DNA of 36,642 nucleotides. Origin: Sporosarcina sp. E16_8. GTDB lineage: Bacteria > Bacillota > Bacilli > Bacillales_A > Planococcaceae. A program made the position numbers and the translations under genes. Of this stretch, positions 25,250 to 34,003 are shown in pieces. A model generated the notes under the pieces. It was not told the DNA's origin. It was given only the letters and a program-made list of their open reading frames with translations, and did no database searches. The stretch covers positions 1 through 36,642 of the forward strand of contig NZ_JADPRZ010000035.1 in NCBI RefSeq assembly GCF_017347095.1, read 5' to 3'. Positions within the stretch are counted from its first letter, which is position 1, and each line of letters begins with the position of its first letter.

Positions 25250-25288
25250 CGAAAAAGGAAAATCCGTGCTAAACCGAAGTTTGCACGG
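25250..25288 (-). terminator. Intrinsic terminator of icmF
   Basis: CCGTGC at 25264-25269 pairs with GCACGG at 25283-25288, with AAAC/GTTT continuing inside, and the minus strand goes on ATTTTCCTTTTT. It lies 17 bp after the icmF stop. Confidence 0.85.
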
Positions 25289-25305
25289 AGACCAAAGATC
25301 CTTAA

Positions 25306-28300
25306 TCACATATTCCTTCTATACTGCCCGCCGACTTCATACAGCGCGTTGGTAATCTGCCCCAAACTCGCAACTCTCACCGTCTCCATCAATTCCCCAA
25401 AAATGTTGCCGCCCGAAACTGCTACTGCTTTTAGTTTCTTCAAGGCTTCTTCGGTTTGATCGGCATGCAAGTTTTTGAATGCACGTAAGTTGAGTATTTG
25501 TGTTTCCTTCTCTTGTTGCGTGGCGCGTGCGATTTCCATGTTATCGACGTCATCAGACGATGGTGGATTCGGGTTCAAGTATGTGTTAACGCCGATGATT
25601 GGCAACTCACCCGAATGCTTTTTCATTTCATAATGCATCGATTCTTCTTGGATTTTACCGCGTTGGTATTGTGTTTCCATCGAACCGAGCACGCCGCCGC
25701 GGTCGTTTAGGCTTTCAAACTCGCGCAAGACCATTTCTTCAACGAGATCCGTTAATTCATCGACAATAAATGCTCCTTGAAGCGGATTTTCATTTTTCGA
25801 CAGGCCGTGCTCATTTGTAATGATCATTTGGATAGCCATCGCACGACGAACTGATTCTTCCGTTGGTGTTGTAATGGCTTCGTCATACGCATTCGTGTGG
25901 AGCGAGTTACAGTTATCTTGCAATGCCATAAGCGCCTGCAACGTTGTGCGGATATCATTGAAATCGATTTCCTGTGCATGCAAGCTGCGTCCAGATGTTT
26001 GGACATGGTATTTCAATTTTTGGCTACGTTCGTTGGCGCTATATTTCTCACGCATCGCGACTGCCCAAATTCGGCGGGCAACGCGCCCGATAACCGTATA
26101 TTCCGGATCAAGTCCATTCGAGAAGAAGAACGATAAATTCGGTGCAAAATCATCGATATTCATGCCACGGCTTAAGTAATATTCTACATATGTGAAGCCA
26201 TTTGACAGTGTGAATGCCAATTGTGAAATCGGATTCGCACCTGCTTCAGCGATATGATAGCCAGAAATCGACACTGAATAGTAATTGCGTACTTTTTCAT
26301 CGATGAAGTACTGCTGAATATCCCCCATCATGCGAAGCGCGAATTCCGTCGAGAAGATACATGTATTCTGACCTTGGTCTTCTTTAAGAATATCTGCTTG
26401 CACTGTTCCACGAACTGCTTGAAGCGTTCCTTCTTTGACTGCAATGAATTCTTCAACCGTCAGTGTACGCCCCTGTTTTTCCTCGTTGATGCGCACTTGT
26501 TGGTCGATTGCTGTATTCATAAACATGGCAAGAATAATCGGTGCTGGACCGTTAATGGTCATGGATACAGACGTTGCCGGTGCACACAAATCGAAACCTT
26601 CATACAGTTTTTTCATATCTTCTAGCGTACAGATGCTGACGCCAGATTCCCCGACTTTCCCGTAAATATCTGGGCGTTCATCCGGATCTTCTCCGTATAA
26701 TGTCACTGAGTCGAATGCCGTTGATAGACGTTTCGCATCGTCATCTTTCGACAAATAGTGGAAGCGACGATTCGTCCGTTCCGGCGTTCCTTCTCCTGCA
26801 AATTGACGTTTTGGATCTTCGCCTTCGCGTTTGAATGGGAATACGCCAGCTGTATATGGATAGGATCCCGGGACGTTTTCTTTATAAACCCAGCGAAGAA
26901 TTTCTCCGTAATCTTTAAACTTCGGCAACGCTACTTTCGGGATTTTTAATCCTGATAGGCTTGTTGTCGTCAAAGCAGTGCGTAGTTCTTTGTCGCGAAC
27001 TTTTGTGATGAATTCATCGCCCGCGTAGGCTTCTTTCAACTTCTCCCAGTTTGCGAGGATCCGTTTTGATTCTGGCGTCAATTCTTCTTTAATGCCCTCC
27101 GCAAGTGATTGCAGTGAAGTCACGAGCGCATCGTCTGGCGCTTGTTCGTTGACCGTTTGAATGGCTCCTTCAAGCTGGAATAATTTGCGTGCAAGTGTTT
27201 CCTGCACTTCGGATTTTTTATGGTACCCACGGACCGTGTCTGAGATTTCACGTAAATATTGCTGACGGTCGTTCGGAATGATGACGTTTTGTTTTTGTGT
27301 TTTGACGAATTGTCCGTAAGATGTTTCCCAGTCGAGGCCGCATTTGTCGTTCAACACGGATACAAGTGCTGCGAAAAGTGAATTCGTCCCTTTGTCGTTG
27401 AACTGGCTTGCAATTGTGCCATACACCGGCATTGTATCGAGGTCTTTATCCCACAGAAGATGGCTGCGCTGATACTGCTTCTGCACTTGGCGCAATGCAT
27501 CTTCAGAGCCTTTACGCTCGAATTTATTGATGACAATCAGGTCTGCAAAGTCAATCATGTCAATCTTCTCAAGTTGTGTCGGCGCACCGAATTCACTTGT
27601 CATGACATACATCGAAGCATCAGAGACTTCCGTAATTTCCGCGTCCCCTTGCCCGATTCCGCTTGTTTCAACAACAATCAAGTCGAAACCGGCTGTTTTC
27701 ACGATGTCTAGCACATCTCGTATCGCTCCGGAAAGCTCTGTTCGAGAACCACGAGTTGCGAGACTGCGCATGAATACGCGTTTGTTGAAGATAGCATTCA
27801 TGCGAATACGGTCACCCAGTAACGCCCCACCTGTTTTCTGTTTAGTTGGGTCAATCGACAGGATTGCCACTCTTTTTTCGGGTAGTTCGTGGAGGAATCT
27901 GCGAATTAATTCGTCAGTAAGCGAACTTTTCCCCGCTCCACCTGTTCCAGTAATCCCAAGAACTGGCGTATTTTTAGAAAGTGTACGTGCTTTTTCAACA
28001 ACCGCAGTTGCTTGCGCGTCGTCCTGGCCATACATTTCTTCCACGTACGTAATTACATTTGCGAGTATTTCCGGCTGATCGACTGTGATTTTTTCAAGAT
28101 TCCCCATTTCATTGTCTGTCGCTGTGAGGTAATCGCATTGCTCCATCATCCGGTTAATCATCCCTTGAAGGCCCATTGTGCGGCCATCTTCAGGTGAGAA
28201 AATCCAGGTAATTCCGTAGTCATGTAGTTCTTTGATTTCCTTCGGGATGATAACTCCGCCACCACCTGCGTAAATGCGAATATGCGGCGCCCCTTTTTCC

Positions 28301-28563
28301 TGAAGAAGGTCATACATGTATTTGAAATATTCAACATGCCCGCCTTGGTACGAAGACATCGCAATCGCTTGAACGTCTTCCTGAATTGCCGCATTGACAA
28401 CTTCCTCGACGGAACGGTTATGGCCCAAGTGAATTACTTCTGCACCACTCGCTTGCATAATACGGCGCATGATATTGATGGATGCATCATGACCATCGAA
28501 AAGACTCGACGCTGTAACGAACCGAATATGGTGTTTCGGTTTATAAATTTCAACTGTTGCCAT
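25306..28563 (-). CDS. icmF: Fused isobutyryl-CoA mutase (IcmF)
   Basis: This adenosylcobalamin enzyme interconverts isobutyryl-CoA and n-butyryl-CoA and in the family also isovaleryl and pivalyl-CoA. In 1085 residues it joins the B12-binding domain (about 10-145; base-off motif FDGHDASIN with LGHNRS), a MeaI-type GTPase chaperone domain (about 165-420; P-loop [16 protein letters not shown] in place of NKxD) and the mutase barrel (about 560-1085; [47 protein letters not shown]). The [11 protein letters not shown] stretch and the glutamine in HVQTSGRS distinguish IcmF from methylmalonyl-CoA mutase as far as I recall. The start has AAGGGGTG eight bases upstream. It is last in the acyl-CoA operon, 21 bp after the tetR stop. 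Confidence 0.95.
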   Translation of the reverse strand: MATVEIYKPKHHIRFVTASSLFDGHDASINIMRRIMQASGAEVIHLGHNRSVEEVVNAAIQEDVQAIAMSSYQGGHVEYFKYMYDLLQEKGAPHIRIYAGGGGVIIPKEIKELHDYGITWIFSPEDGRTMGLQGMINRMMEQCDYLTATDNEMGNLEKITVDQPEILANVITYVEEMYGQDDAQATAVVEKARTLSKNTPVLGITGTGGAGKSSLTDELIRRFLHELPEKRVAILSIDPTKQKTGGALLGDRIRMNAIFNKRVFMRSLATRGSRTELSGAIRDVLDIVKTAGFDLIVVETSGIGQGDAEITEVSDASMYVMTSEFGAPTQLEKIDMIDFADLIVINKFERKGSEDALRQVQKQYQRSHLLWDKDLDTMPVYGTIASQFNDKGTNSLFAALVSVLNDKCGLDWETSYGQFVKTQKQNVIIPNDRQQYLREISDTVRGYHKKSEVQETLARKLFQLEGAIQTVNEQAPDDALVTSLQSLAEGIKEELTPESKRILANWEKLKEAYAGDEFITKVRDKELRTALTTTSLSGLKIPKVALPKFKDYGEILRWVYKENVPGSYPYTAGVFPFKREGEDPKRQFAGEGTPERTNRRFHYLSKDDDAKRLSTAFDSVTLYGEDPDERPDIYGKVGESGVSICTLEDMKKLYEGFDLCAPATSVSMTINGPAPIILAMFMNTAIDQQVRINEEKQGRTLTVEEFIAVKEGTLQAVRGTVQADILKEDQGQNTCIFSTEFALRMMGDIQQYFIDEKVRNYYSVSISGYHIAEAGANPISQLAFTLSNGFTYVEYYLSRGMNIDDFAPNLSFFFSNGLDPEYTVIGRVARRIWAVAMREKYSANERSQKLKYHVQTSGRSLHAQEIDFNDIRTTLQALMALQDNCNSLHTNAYDEAITTPTEESVRRAMAIQMIITNEHGLSKNENPLQGAFIVDELTDLVEEMVLREFESLNDRGGVLGSMETQYQRGKIQEESMHYEMKKHSGELPIIGVNTYLNPNPPSSDDVDNMEIARATQQEKETQILNLRAFKNLHADQTEEALKKLKAVAVSGGNIFGELMETVRVASLGQITNALYEVGGQYRRNM

Positions 28564-28584
28564 ATATGGAACACCCCTTTTGCG

Positions 28585-29214
28585 TTATTGAACGTTTCCC
28601 CCAATTAAACCTTTAAAAAGCTGATCTGTTTGAACCCGAATATAGGTTTCTATCGTATAACTTTTATGCAATGCCCATCTGCGAAATGCCCACATCTGTC
28701 CTTGAACGACGATGTGATGTGCCGCGATGCCAACTTGATCTTTTGATATGCGCAATTCCCCCGAATTTGCACACGCATCCAGAAGATTTTCAAACAAAGC
28801 GACCATTTCCATTTCTTTTTTCAGAACGTATTGCAGTGCATCTTTTGGTAGTGATTTCGACTCTTGGTACATCACCAGAAATTCATCCGACATATCGTCA
28901 ATCAAATGATAATACTGGTTAATGGCCACTCGCAGTCCATCCACTGTCCCTTCTTGTGTAGGAAGGGCAGAAAGACGGTCATGCACTTCATTATAAATGC
29001 TGTCACAAACGAGGTAGAGTACATCCTCTTTGGTACGAATATATTCATAAAGCGTTCCGATGCTAAATCCCGCTGCTTTTGCAATTTCGCGGGTCGTGGC
29101 ACGGTGGAATCCTTTCTCTTTAAAAAGTTTCACCGCACCCCGAATCATCTGCTCACGCCGTTTTTCAATCAGACTTTCATCTTTTACAGACGATTTCACT
29201 TCTCGTTTATTCAC
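28585..29214 (-). CDS. TetR-family regulator of the acyl-CoA operon
   Basis: The 209 residues have an N-terminal helix-turn-helix (about 25-75; TTREIAKAAGFSIGTLYEYI RTKEDVLY region) and a ligand-binding helical domain typical of FadR-like TetR proteins, which bind acyl-CoA. Its place between an acyl-CoA dehydrogenase and icmF suggests that it controls this operon. The operator may be the TGAATG-AG-CATTCA palindrome in the fadF promoter and its relative before mmgA; this is inference. The start is GTG at 29214 with GGGGAGGTG seven bases upstream. Confidence 0.9.
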   Translation of the reverse strand: MNKREVKSSVKDESLIEKRREQMIRGAVKLFKEKGFHRATTREIAKAAGFSIGTLYEYIRTKEDVLYLVCDSIYNEVHDRLSALPTQEGTVDGLRVAINQYYHLIDDMSDEFLVMYQESKSLPKDALQYVLKKEMEMVALFENLLDACANSGELRISKDQVGIAAHHIVVQGQMWAFRRWALHKSYTIETYIRVQTDQLFKGLIGGNVQ

Positions 29215-29232
29215 TTCCCTACACCTCCCCGC

Positions 29233-30372
29233 TTATTTTGTCAGCATACGGGAGATAACGAGACGCTGAATTTCTTGCGTTCCTTCGTAGATCTGCGTAA
29301 TTTTCGCATCACGCATGTACCGCTCAACAGGATAGTCTTTTGTATACCCGTATCCTCCGAAAACTTGAACAGCGTCTGTTGTCACTTTCATAGCCGTATC
29401 TCCAGCCATTAGTTTTGCCATTGCAGATGCCTGACCATATGGTAAGTTGTTTGACTCAAGCCAAGCAGCCTGGTACGTCAACAGTCTTGAAGCTTCCGTT
29501 GCTGTCGCCATATCTGCCAATTTAAAGCCGATGCCTTGGTTTGCAGCGATTGGTTTACCGAACTGAACGCGCTCTTTCGCATAGCCAACAGCTGCGTCAA
29601 GTGCCCCTTGTGCAATCCCGACTGCTTGTGCAGCGATTCCGTTACGGCCGCCGTCGAGTGTTTTCATAGCGATGATGAAGCCTTGCCCTTCTTCACCAAG
29701 AAGGTTTTCTTTTGGTACACGGCAGTTGTCGAACATGATTTCAGTTGTAGGCGATGAACGAATGCCGAGTTTGCGCTCTTTTTTCCCGACTGAGAAGCCT
29801 GGGAAATCTTTTTCTACGATAAATGCGCTTGTGCCTTTATGTTTTGAATCTGGATCAGTGACCGCGAAGACGATGTAAATGTCAGCAATACCGCCGTTTG
29901 TAATGAAAATCTTAGAACCGTTTATTACGTAGTCGTCGCCGTCTCGTTTCGCTGATGTGCGCATGCCGCCTGCATCAGAACCAGCACTTGGCTCCGTTAG
30001 ACCGTATGCACCTATTTTCGTACCTTCCGCCATTGGACGAAGGTATTGTTGTTTCTGTTCTTCCGTTCCGTAATTAAATACCGGCCAACCTGCTAGTGAT
30101 GTGTGTGCGGAAAGTGTGACGCCTGTTGACGCACAAACGCGTGACAATTCTTCTACAGCGATACAATACGCAAGGAAATCACTGCCGATGCCGCCATACT
30201 CTTCAGGCCAAGGAATACCTGTCAGGCCAAGGTCCGCCATTTTCTTGAAAATTTCCATGTCGAAACGTTCTTCTTCGTCGCGTTCTGCTGCTGTTGGCGC
30301 GACTTCATTTTCAGCAAAGTCGCGGACCATTTTACGGATCATTTCGTGTTCTTCGGATAGTTTAAAGTTCAT
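29233..30372 (-). CDS. acdA: Acyl-CoA dehydrogenase (short/branched chain type)
   Basis: This FAD enzyme introduces the 2,3 double bond in acyl-CoA and passes electrons to ETF. The 379 residues start [20 protein letters not shown], with the FAD and substrate signature [14 protein letters not shown], the second signature [21 protein letters not shown] and the catalytic glutamate in [16 protein letters not shown]. The ATG at 30372 has AAGGTGG eight bases upstream; 27 further codons up to 30453 run through array A3 and are not used. It precedes tetR by 18 bp. Electrons probably go through ETF to FadF, encoded upstream. Confidence 0.94.
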   Translation of the reverse strand: MNFKLSEEHEMIRKMVRDFAENEVAPTAAERDEEERFDMEIFKKMADLGLTGIPWPEEYGGIGSDFLAYCIAVEELSRVCASTGVTLSAHTSLAGWPVFNYGTEEQKQQYLRPMAEGTKIGAYGLTEPSAGSDAGGMRTSAKRDGDDYVINGSKIFITNGGIADIYIVFAVTDPDSKHKGTSAFIVEKDFPGFSVGKKERKLGIRSSPTTEIMFDNCRVPKENLLGEEGQGFIIAMKTLDGGRNGIAAQAVGIAQGALDAAVGYAKERVQFGKPIAANQGIGFKLADMATATEASRLLTYQAAWLESNNLPYGQASAMAKLMAGDTAMKVTTDAVQVFGGYGYTKDYPVERYMRDAKITQIYEGTQEIQRLVISRMLTK

Positions 30373-30420
30373 TGGGTTTCCCACCTTATTTGATATTTGG
30401 TTGGTACTTATCATTAAAAA

Positions 30421-30540
30421 TGTGTAGTTGCAATTAGAATCTCGAAGTTGCAATTAGAATTAGGTAGTTGCAGTTAGAATCCCAAAGTTGCAGTTAGGAT
30501 TAGATAGTTGCAGTTAGAGCTTCAAGGTTGGAACTTACAG
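30421..30540. repeat. Tandem array A3, six units of exactly 20 bp
   Basis: Units begin at 30421, 30441, 30461, 30481, 30501 and 30521, each with AGTTGCARTTAGRAT as core (the last is degenerate, GGTTGGAACTTACAG). Odd units share GTAG or ATAG before the core and even units GAAG, AAAG or AAGG, so the true period may be a 40-bp dimer. The array lies between the two acyl-CoA dehydrogenase genes, inside what would be one transcript. Confidence 0.93.
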
Positions 30541-30562
30541 TCACACCCTAAAAACGCGGACA

Positions 30563-31699
30563 TCACTTCATCAGATGTTTACTAATAACAATGCGCTGAA
30601 TTTCGCTTGTGCCTTCGTAAATTTCAGTTACTTTTGCGTCGCGGAAATAGCGCTCGACTGGGTAATCTTCTGTATAGCCATAACCGCCGAATACTTGAAC
30701 TGCTTCAATCGACCCTTCGACTGCCGCTTTTGATGCAAATAGCTTAGCCATCGAGGCTTCTTTGCCACATGGCAGTCCTTCTTCCCGCAGTTGTGCAGCG
30801 CGGTAGACGAGTAGTTTTGCTGCTTCGACTGCAGTTGCCATATCCGCTAGCTTAAATCCTACGCCTTGCTGAGCAGCAATGGGTTTACCAAACTGGACGC
30901 GTTCTTTCGCGTAGCCTGTTGCCGCTTCAAGCGCTGCTTCTGCGATACCAAGTGCTTGCGCCGCGATGCCGATACGACCGACGTCGAGATTCGCCATCGC
31001 AATTTTGAAGCCGCCGCCTTCTTCACCGAGCAAGTTTTCAGAAGGTACTTTCATTTGATCAAACGACAACTCTACGGTTCTCGAACCGTGAAGCCCCATT
31101 TTCCGTTCATCTTTTCCGATGATAAGGCCCGGTGTGTCTTTGTCGACGATGAATGCTGAAATACCGTACGTCCCTTTAGATGGATCTGTCGATGCAAAGA
31201 CAATGTAAACATCCGCTTCGCCACCGTTGGTAATAAACATTTTAGAGCCGTTAAGTACATAATGATCGTCTTTTTTGACTGCACGTGTTTTAAGTGATCC
31301 TGCGTCAGAACCGGATGACGCTTCTGTCAGGCAGAAAGCACCAAGGTATTCGCCGCTTGCCAATTTCGGGAGGTAACGGTCTTTTTGGCTCTCGTTACCG
31401 AAATACATAATCGGGTTTGTACCAACCGATGTATGAACGGAAAGAATGACACCGACAACGGCGCTTACTTTCGACAGTTCATGGATGGCGCTAATATACG
31501 AGATGAAATCCATGCCCGCCCCACCGTATTGTTCTGGAACAGTAATGCCCATCAAACCGAGCCCGCCCATTTTCGTTAAAATTTCACGAGGGAATTCCCC
31601 AGCTTCCATTCGTGGAATGAACGGTTCGATTTCAGTCTTCGCAAAATTTTGTACCATGTCGCGCATCATCTGCTGTTCTTCGGTGAATGTTAAATCCAT
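30563..31699 (-). CDS. mmgC: Acyl-CoA dehydrogenase (MmgC-like)
   Basis: This is a second acyl-CoA dehydrogenase of 378 residues with the same signatures as acdA ([53 protein letters not shown]). It is similar but clearly not a recent copy. Next to 3-hydroxybutyryl-CoA dehydrogenase and thiolase it fits short-chain (butyryl-CoA) oxidation, as in the mmg operon of B. subtilis. The ATG has AAGGGG eight bases upstream; the start is 30 bp from the mmgB stop. Confidence 0.94.
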   Translation of the reverse strand: MDLTFTEEQQMMRDMVQNFAKTEIEPFIPRMEAGEFPREILTKMGGLGLMGITVPEQYGGAGMDFISYISAIHELSKVSAVVGVILSVHTSVGTNPIMYFGNESQKDRYLPKLASGEYLGAFCLTEASSGSDAGSLKTRAVKKDDHYVLNGSKMFITNGGEADVYIVFASTDPSKGTYGISAFIVDKDTPGLIIGKDERKMGLHGSRTVELSFDQMKVPSENLLGEEGGGFKIAMANLDVGRIGIAAQALGIAEAALEAATGYAKERVQFGKPIAAQQGVGFKLADMATAVEAAKLLVYRAAQLREEGLPCGKEASMAKLFASKAAVEGSIEAVQVFGGYGYTEDYPVERYFRDAKVTEIYEGTSEIQRIVISKHLMK

Positions 31700-31729
31700 T
31701 ATGATTTCCCCTTTAACTGTAAGCGTTAG

Positions 31730-32581
31730 TTAGTCGTAAACGTAGAATCCTCGGCCTGACTTCTTCCCTAACCATCCTGCTTTCACATATTTCCTAAGCA
31801 ATGGGCATGGACGGTATTTCGAATCCCCAAATCCTTCGTGTAGCGTTTCCATAATGTATAAACATGTATCGAGTCCGATAAAGTCCGCGAGTTGAAGCGG
31901 CCCCATTGGGTGATTCATGCCGAGTTTCATGACTTCGTCAATCGCTTGTTCTGTTGCAACGCCTTCATAGAGCGTGTAGATTGCTTCGTTAATCATCGGC
32001 ATAAGAATACGGTTTGCGACGAATCCCGGGAAGTCATTTACCTCTACCGGAGTTTTAGACAATTTCACTGTCATGTCTTCGACTGCTTTGTACACTTCGT
32101 CAGCAGTTGCAAGACCGCGGATGATTTCAACCAGTTTCATCACTGGAACCGGGTTCATGAAATGCATGCCAATCACTTGTTCAGGTCGCTTTGTTGCCGC
32201 CGCGATTTCCGTGATTGGAAGTGAAGATGTGTTGGATGCAAGAATGGCATGTTGCGGAGCGATTTCATCCAACTTCGCGAAAATGGACTTTTTGATGTCC
32301 ATATTTTCAACTGCTGCTTCGATGACAATGTCAACGTCCGATGCATCTTGCAGATCGAGTGATTTCGTTATGCGACCGAGGACTGCTAGTTTTTCCTCTT
32401 CCGTCATGCGACCTTTTTCGACATTGCGGGAAAGATTCTTTGTAATAACCGCAAGCCCTTTCGCATAGGACTCTTCTTTTATATCATTCAGTTTTACGTC
32501 GAAGCCGGCTTGTGCACAGACTTGAGCAATTCCTCCGCCCATTTGTCCCGCGCCGATAACCATTATTTTTTTAATGTCCAT
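31730..32581 (-). CDS. mmgB: 3-hydroxybutyryl-CoA dehydrogenase
   Basis: It oxidises 3-hydroxybutyryl-CoA to acetoacetyl-CoA with NAD(P). The 283 residues have the Rossmann motif [20 protein letters not shown], the [12 protein letters not shown] segment, the catalytic histidine in [17 protein letters not shown] and the C-terminal GRGFYVYD. The ATG has GGAGGCG upstream. It lies 17 bp after the mmgA stop. Confidence 0.96.
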   Translation of the reverse strand: MDIKKIMVIGAGQMGGGIAQVCAQAGFDVKLNDIKEESYAKGLAVITKNLSRNVEKGRMTEEEKLAVLGRITKSLDLQDASDVDIVIEAAVENMDIKKSIFAKLDEIAPQHAILASNTSSLPITEIAAATKRPEQVIGMHFMNPVPVMKLVEIIRGLATADEVYKAVEDMTVKLSKTPVEVNDFPGFVANRILMPMINEAIYTLYEGVATEQAIDEVMKLGMNHPMGPLQLADFIGLDTCLYIMETLHEGFGDSKYRPCPLLRKYVKAGWLGKKSGRGFYVYD

Positions 32582-32598
32582 TAATTAACGCCTCCACA

Positions 32599-33795
32599 TT
32601 ATTCTGATTTTGCTACTTCAATCATAATTGCGTCGCCTTGGCCTCCGCCTGAACAGATTGCTGCAATACCAATCCCGCCGCCTTGGCGTTTCAATTCATG
32701 TGCAAGTGTTAAGATAATACGTGCTCCGCTTGCGCCAATCGGGTGACCGAGTGCAACTGCACCGCCATTAACGTTCACTTTTTCAGAATCTAGTTCCGCA
32801 ATTTGTGAGCTTGCGAGAGCAACAGCTGCAAATGCTTCGTTTATTTCAAAAAGTTTTATATCTTCTAGTTTCTTACCCGTCTTTTTAAGTAATGCATTAA
32901 TAACAAGCCCAGGTGTTTGCGGGAAGTTTTCAGGTTCAATAGCCACTTCTGCATGACCAATAATGACTGCTAATGGTGTTTTTCCTTCTTTTAGCGCACG
33001 CTCTTCATTCATCAACACAAGTGCACATGCTCCGTCATTTACGCCTGGTGCGTTACCTGCCGTAATTGTGCCATCCTTACCGAATGCTGGTCGCAATTTC
33101 GCTAGTGATTCGAGCGATGTATTGCGGCGCGGTGCTTCATCCGTATCAACTACAATCGAATCACCTTTACGTTGTGGGATTTCGACTGAAACGATTTCTT
33201 GAGCGAACAATCCTGCGTCAATCGCTCGCAACGCACGTTCGTGGCTGCGAAGCGACCATGCGTCCTGTGCTTCTCGTGTTAATGAAAATTCTTCAGCCGT
33301 CAAGTTGCCGTATGTGCCCATATGAACACGGTCTGGCGAGAATGAACAAGAAAGTCCGTCGTAGATCAAGCCGTCAATCAGTTCTGCATCGCCCATTTTT
33401 AATCCGAATCTTGCTTTTGGCACGTAGTAAGGTGCATTTGACATAGACTCCATACCGCCCGCTACAATGACTTCTTCATCGCCAAGACGGATCAACTGAT
33501 CAGCAAGTGTGACGCTGCGCATGCCTGATGCACATACTTTGTTGATGGTCTCCGTTTTTACAGACCAAGGAAGTCCACCTTTCGTCGCTGCTTGTCTAGA
33601 AGGAATTTGACCTTGGCCTGCTTGTAGTACCGTTCCGATAATGACTTCACCGACTTCATCTGCTGTCACGCCCGCACGATTTAATGCATCTTTGATAGCA
33701 ATCCCCCCAAGATCACTTGCCGTCAGTGATTTTAACGCTCCGCCTAATTTTGCGAATGGTGTACGTGCACCGCCTACTATTACTGTTCTTCCCAT
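32599..33795 (-). CDS. mmgA: Acetyl-CoA acetyltransferase (thiolase)
   Basis: It cleaves acetoacetyl-CoA or condenses two acetyl-CoA. The 398 residues have the nucleophile cysteine in INKVCASGMRSV, the histidine in ALGHPIGASGARI and the second cysteine in AICSGGGQGDA. The ATG at 33795 has AAGGGG upstream. It is the first gene after the fadF terminator, and 118 bp before it contain a cre site and two palindromes, so it heads the operon mmgA-mmgB-mmgC-acdA-tetR-icmF. Confidence 0.96.
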   Translation of the reverse strand: MGRTVIVGGARTPFAKLGGALKSLTASDLGGIAIKDALNRAGVTADEVGEVIIGTVLQAGQGQIPSRQAATKGGLPWSVKTETINKVCASGMRSVTLADQLIRLGDEEVIVAGGMESMSNAPYYVPKARFGLKMGDAELIDGLIYDGLSCSFSPDRVHMGTYGNLTAEEFSLTREAQDAWSLRSHERALRAIDAGLFAQEIVSVEIPQRKGDSIVVDTDEAPRRNTSLESLAKLRPAFGKDGTITAGNAPGVNDGACALVLMNEERALKEGKTPLAVIIGHAEVAIEPENFPQTPGLVINALLKKTGKKLEDIKLFEINEAFAAVALASSQIAELDSEKVNVNGGAVALGHPIGASGARIILTLAHELKRQGGGIGIAAICSGGGQGDAIMIEVAKSE

Positions 33796-33818
33796 TCTAT
33801 CGCCCCTTTGATGATTGT

Positions 33819-33833
33819 TGGTAACGCTTTCAT
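33819..33833 (-). promoter_or_regulatory. CcpA (cre) site before mmgA
   Basis: The minus strand reads ATGAAAGCGTTACCA and fits the cre consensus WTGNAANCGNWWNCA at every fixed position. It lies 24-38 bp before the mmgA start codon. The mmg operon of B. subtilis is known to be under glucose repression by CcpA, which makes the site credible. Confidence 0.68.
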
Positions 33834-33854
33834 TCCTGGTGCCAGTTACTGCCG

Positions 33855-33875
33855 CAATTCAAAGATCTTGAATTG
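33855..33875. promoter_or_regulatory. 8-5-8 palindrome before mmgA
   Basis: CAATTCAA and TTGAATTG flank a 5-base centre AGATC, an exact 8-bp inverted repeat 60 bp before mmgA. There is no T run, so it is more likely an operator than a terminator. Its regulator is unknown. Confidence 0.45.
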
Positions 33876-33882
33876 TGTCAGT

Positions 33883-33899
33883 GACTGAACGCTCGCTCG
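33883..33899 (-). promoter_or_regulatory. Candidate TetR operator before mmgA
   Basis: The minus strand reads CGAGCGAGCGTTCAGTC and agrees at 13 of 17 positions with TGAATGAGCATTCAGTC before fadF. It keeps the 6-2-6 palindrome in part. A shared regulator, perhaps the TetR protein of this operon, is inferred. Confidence 0.45.
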
Positions 33900-33912
33900 A
33901 TAAGTAGTCAAG

Positions 33913-33936
33913 AAAAAAGGAGTGTTTCCACTCCTT
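33913..33936 (-). terminator. Intrinsic terminator of fadF
   Basis: AAGGAGTG at 33917-33924 pairs perfectly with CACTCCTT at 33929-33936 around TTTC, and the minus strand continues TTTTTTC. It lies 68 bp after the fadF stop and separates fadF from mmgA. Confidence 0.9.
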
Positions 33937-34003
33937 AGGCATTCGCAAATTCTGTTTCTTTATTCTATCAATTGTACGACAATACTGATTGTTCCGCAAT
34001 GGT

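Noticed and set aside
28564..28584. Cobalamin riboswitch before icmF
   Set aside because: icmF needs B12, so I looked, but only 21 bp separate it from tetR and no B12-box is visible there or before mmgA.
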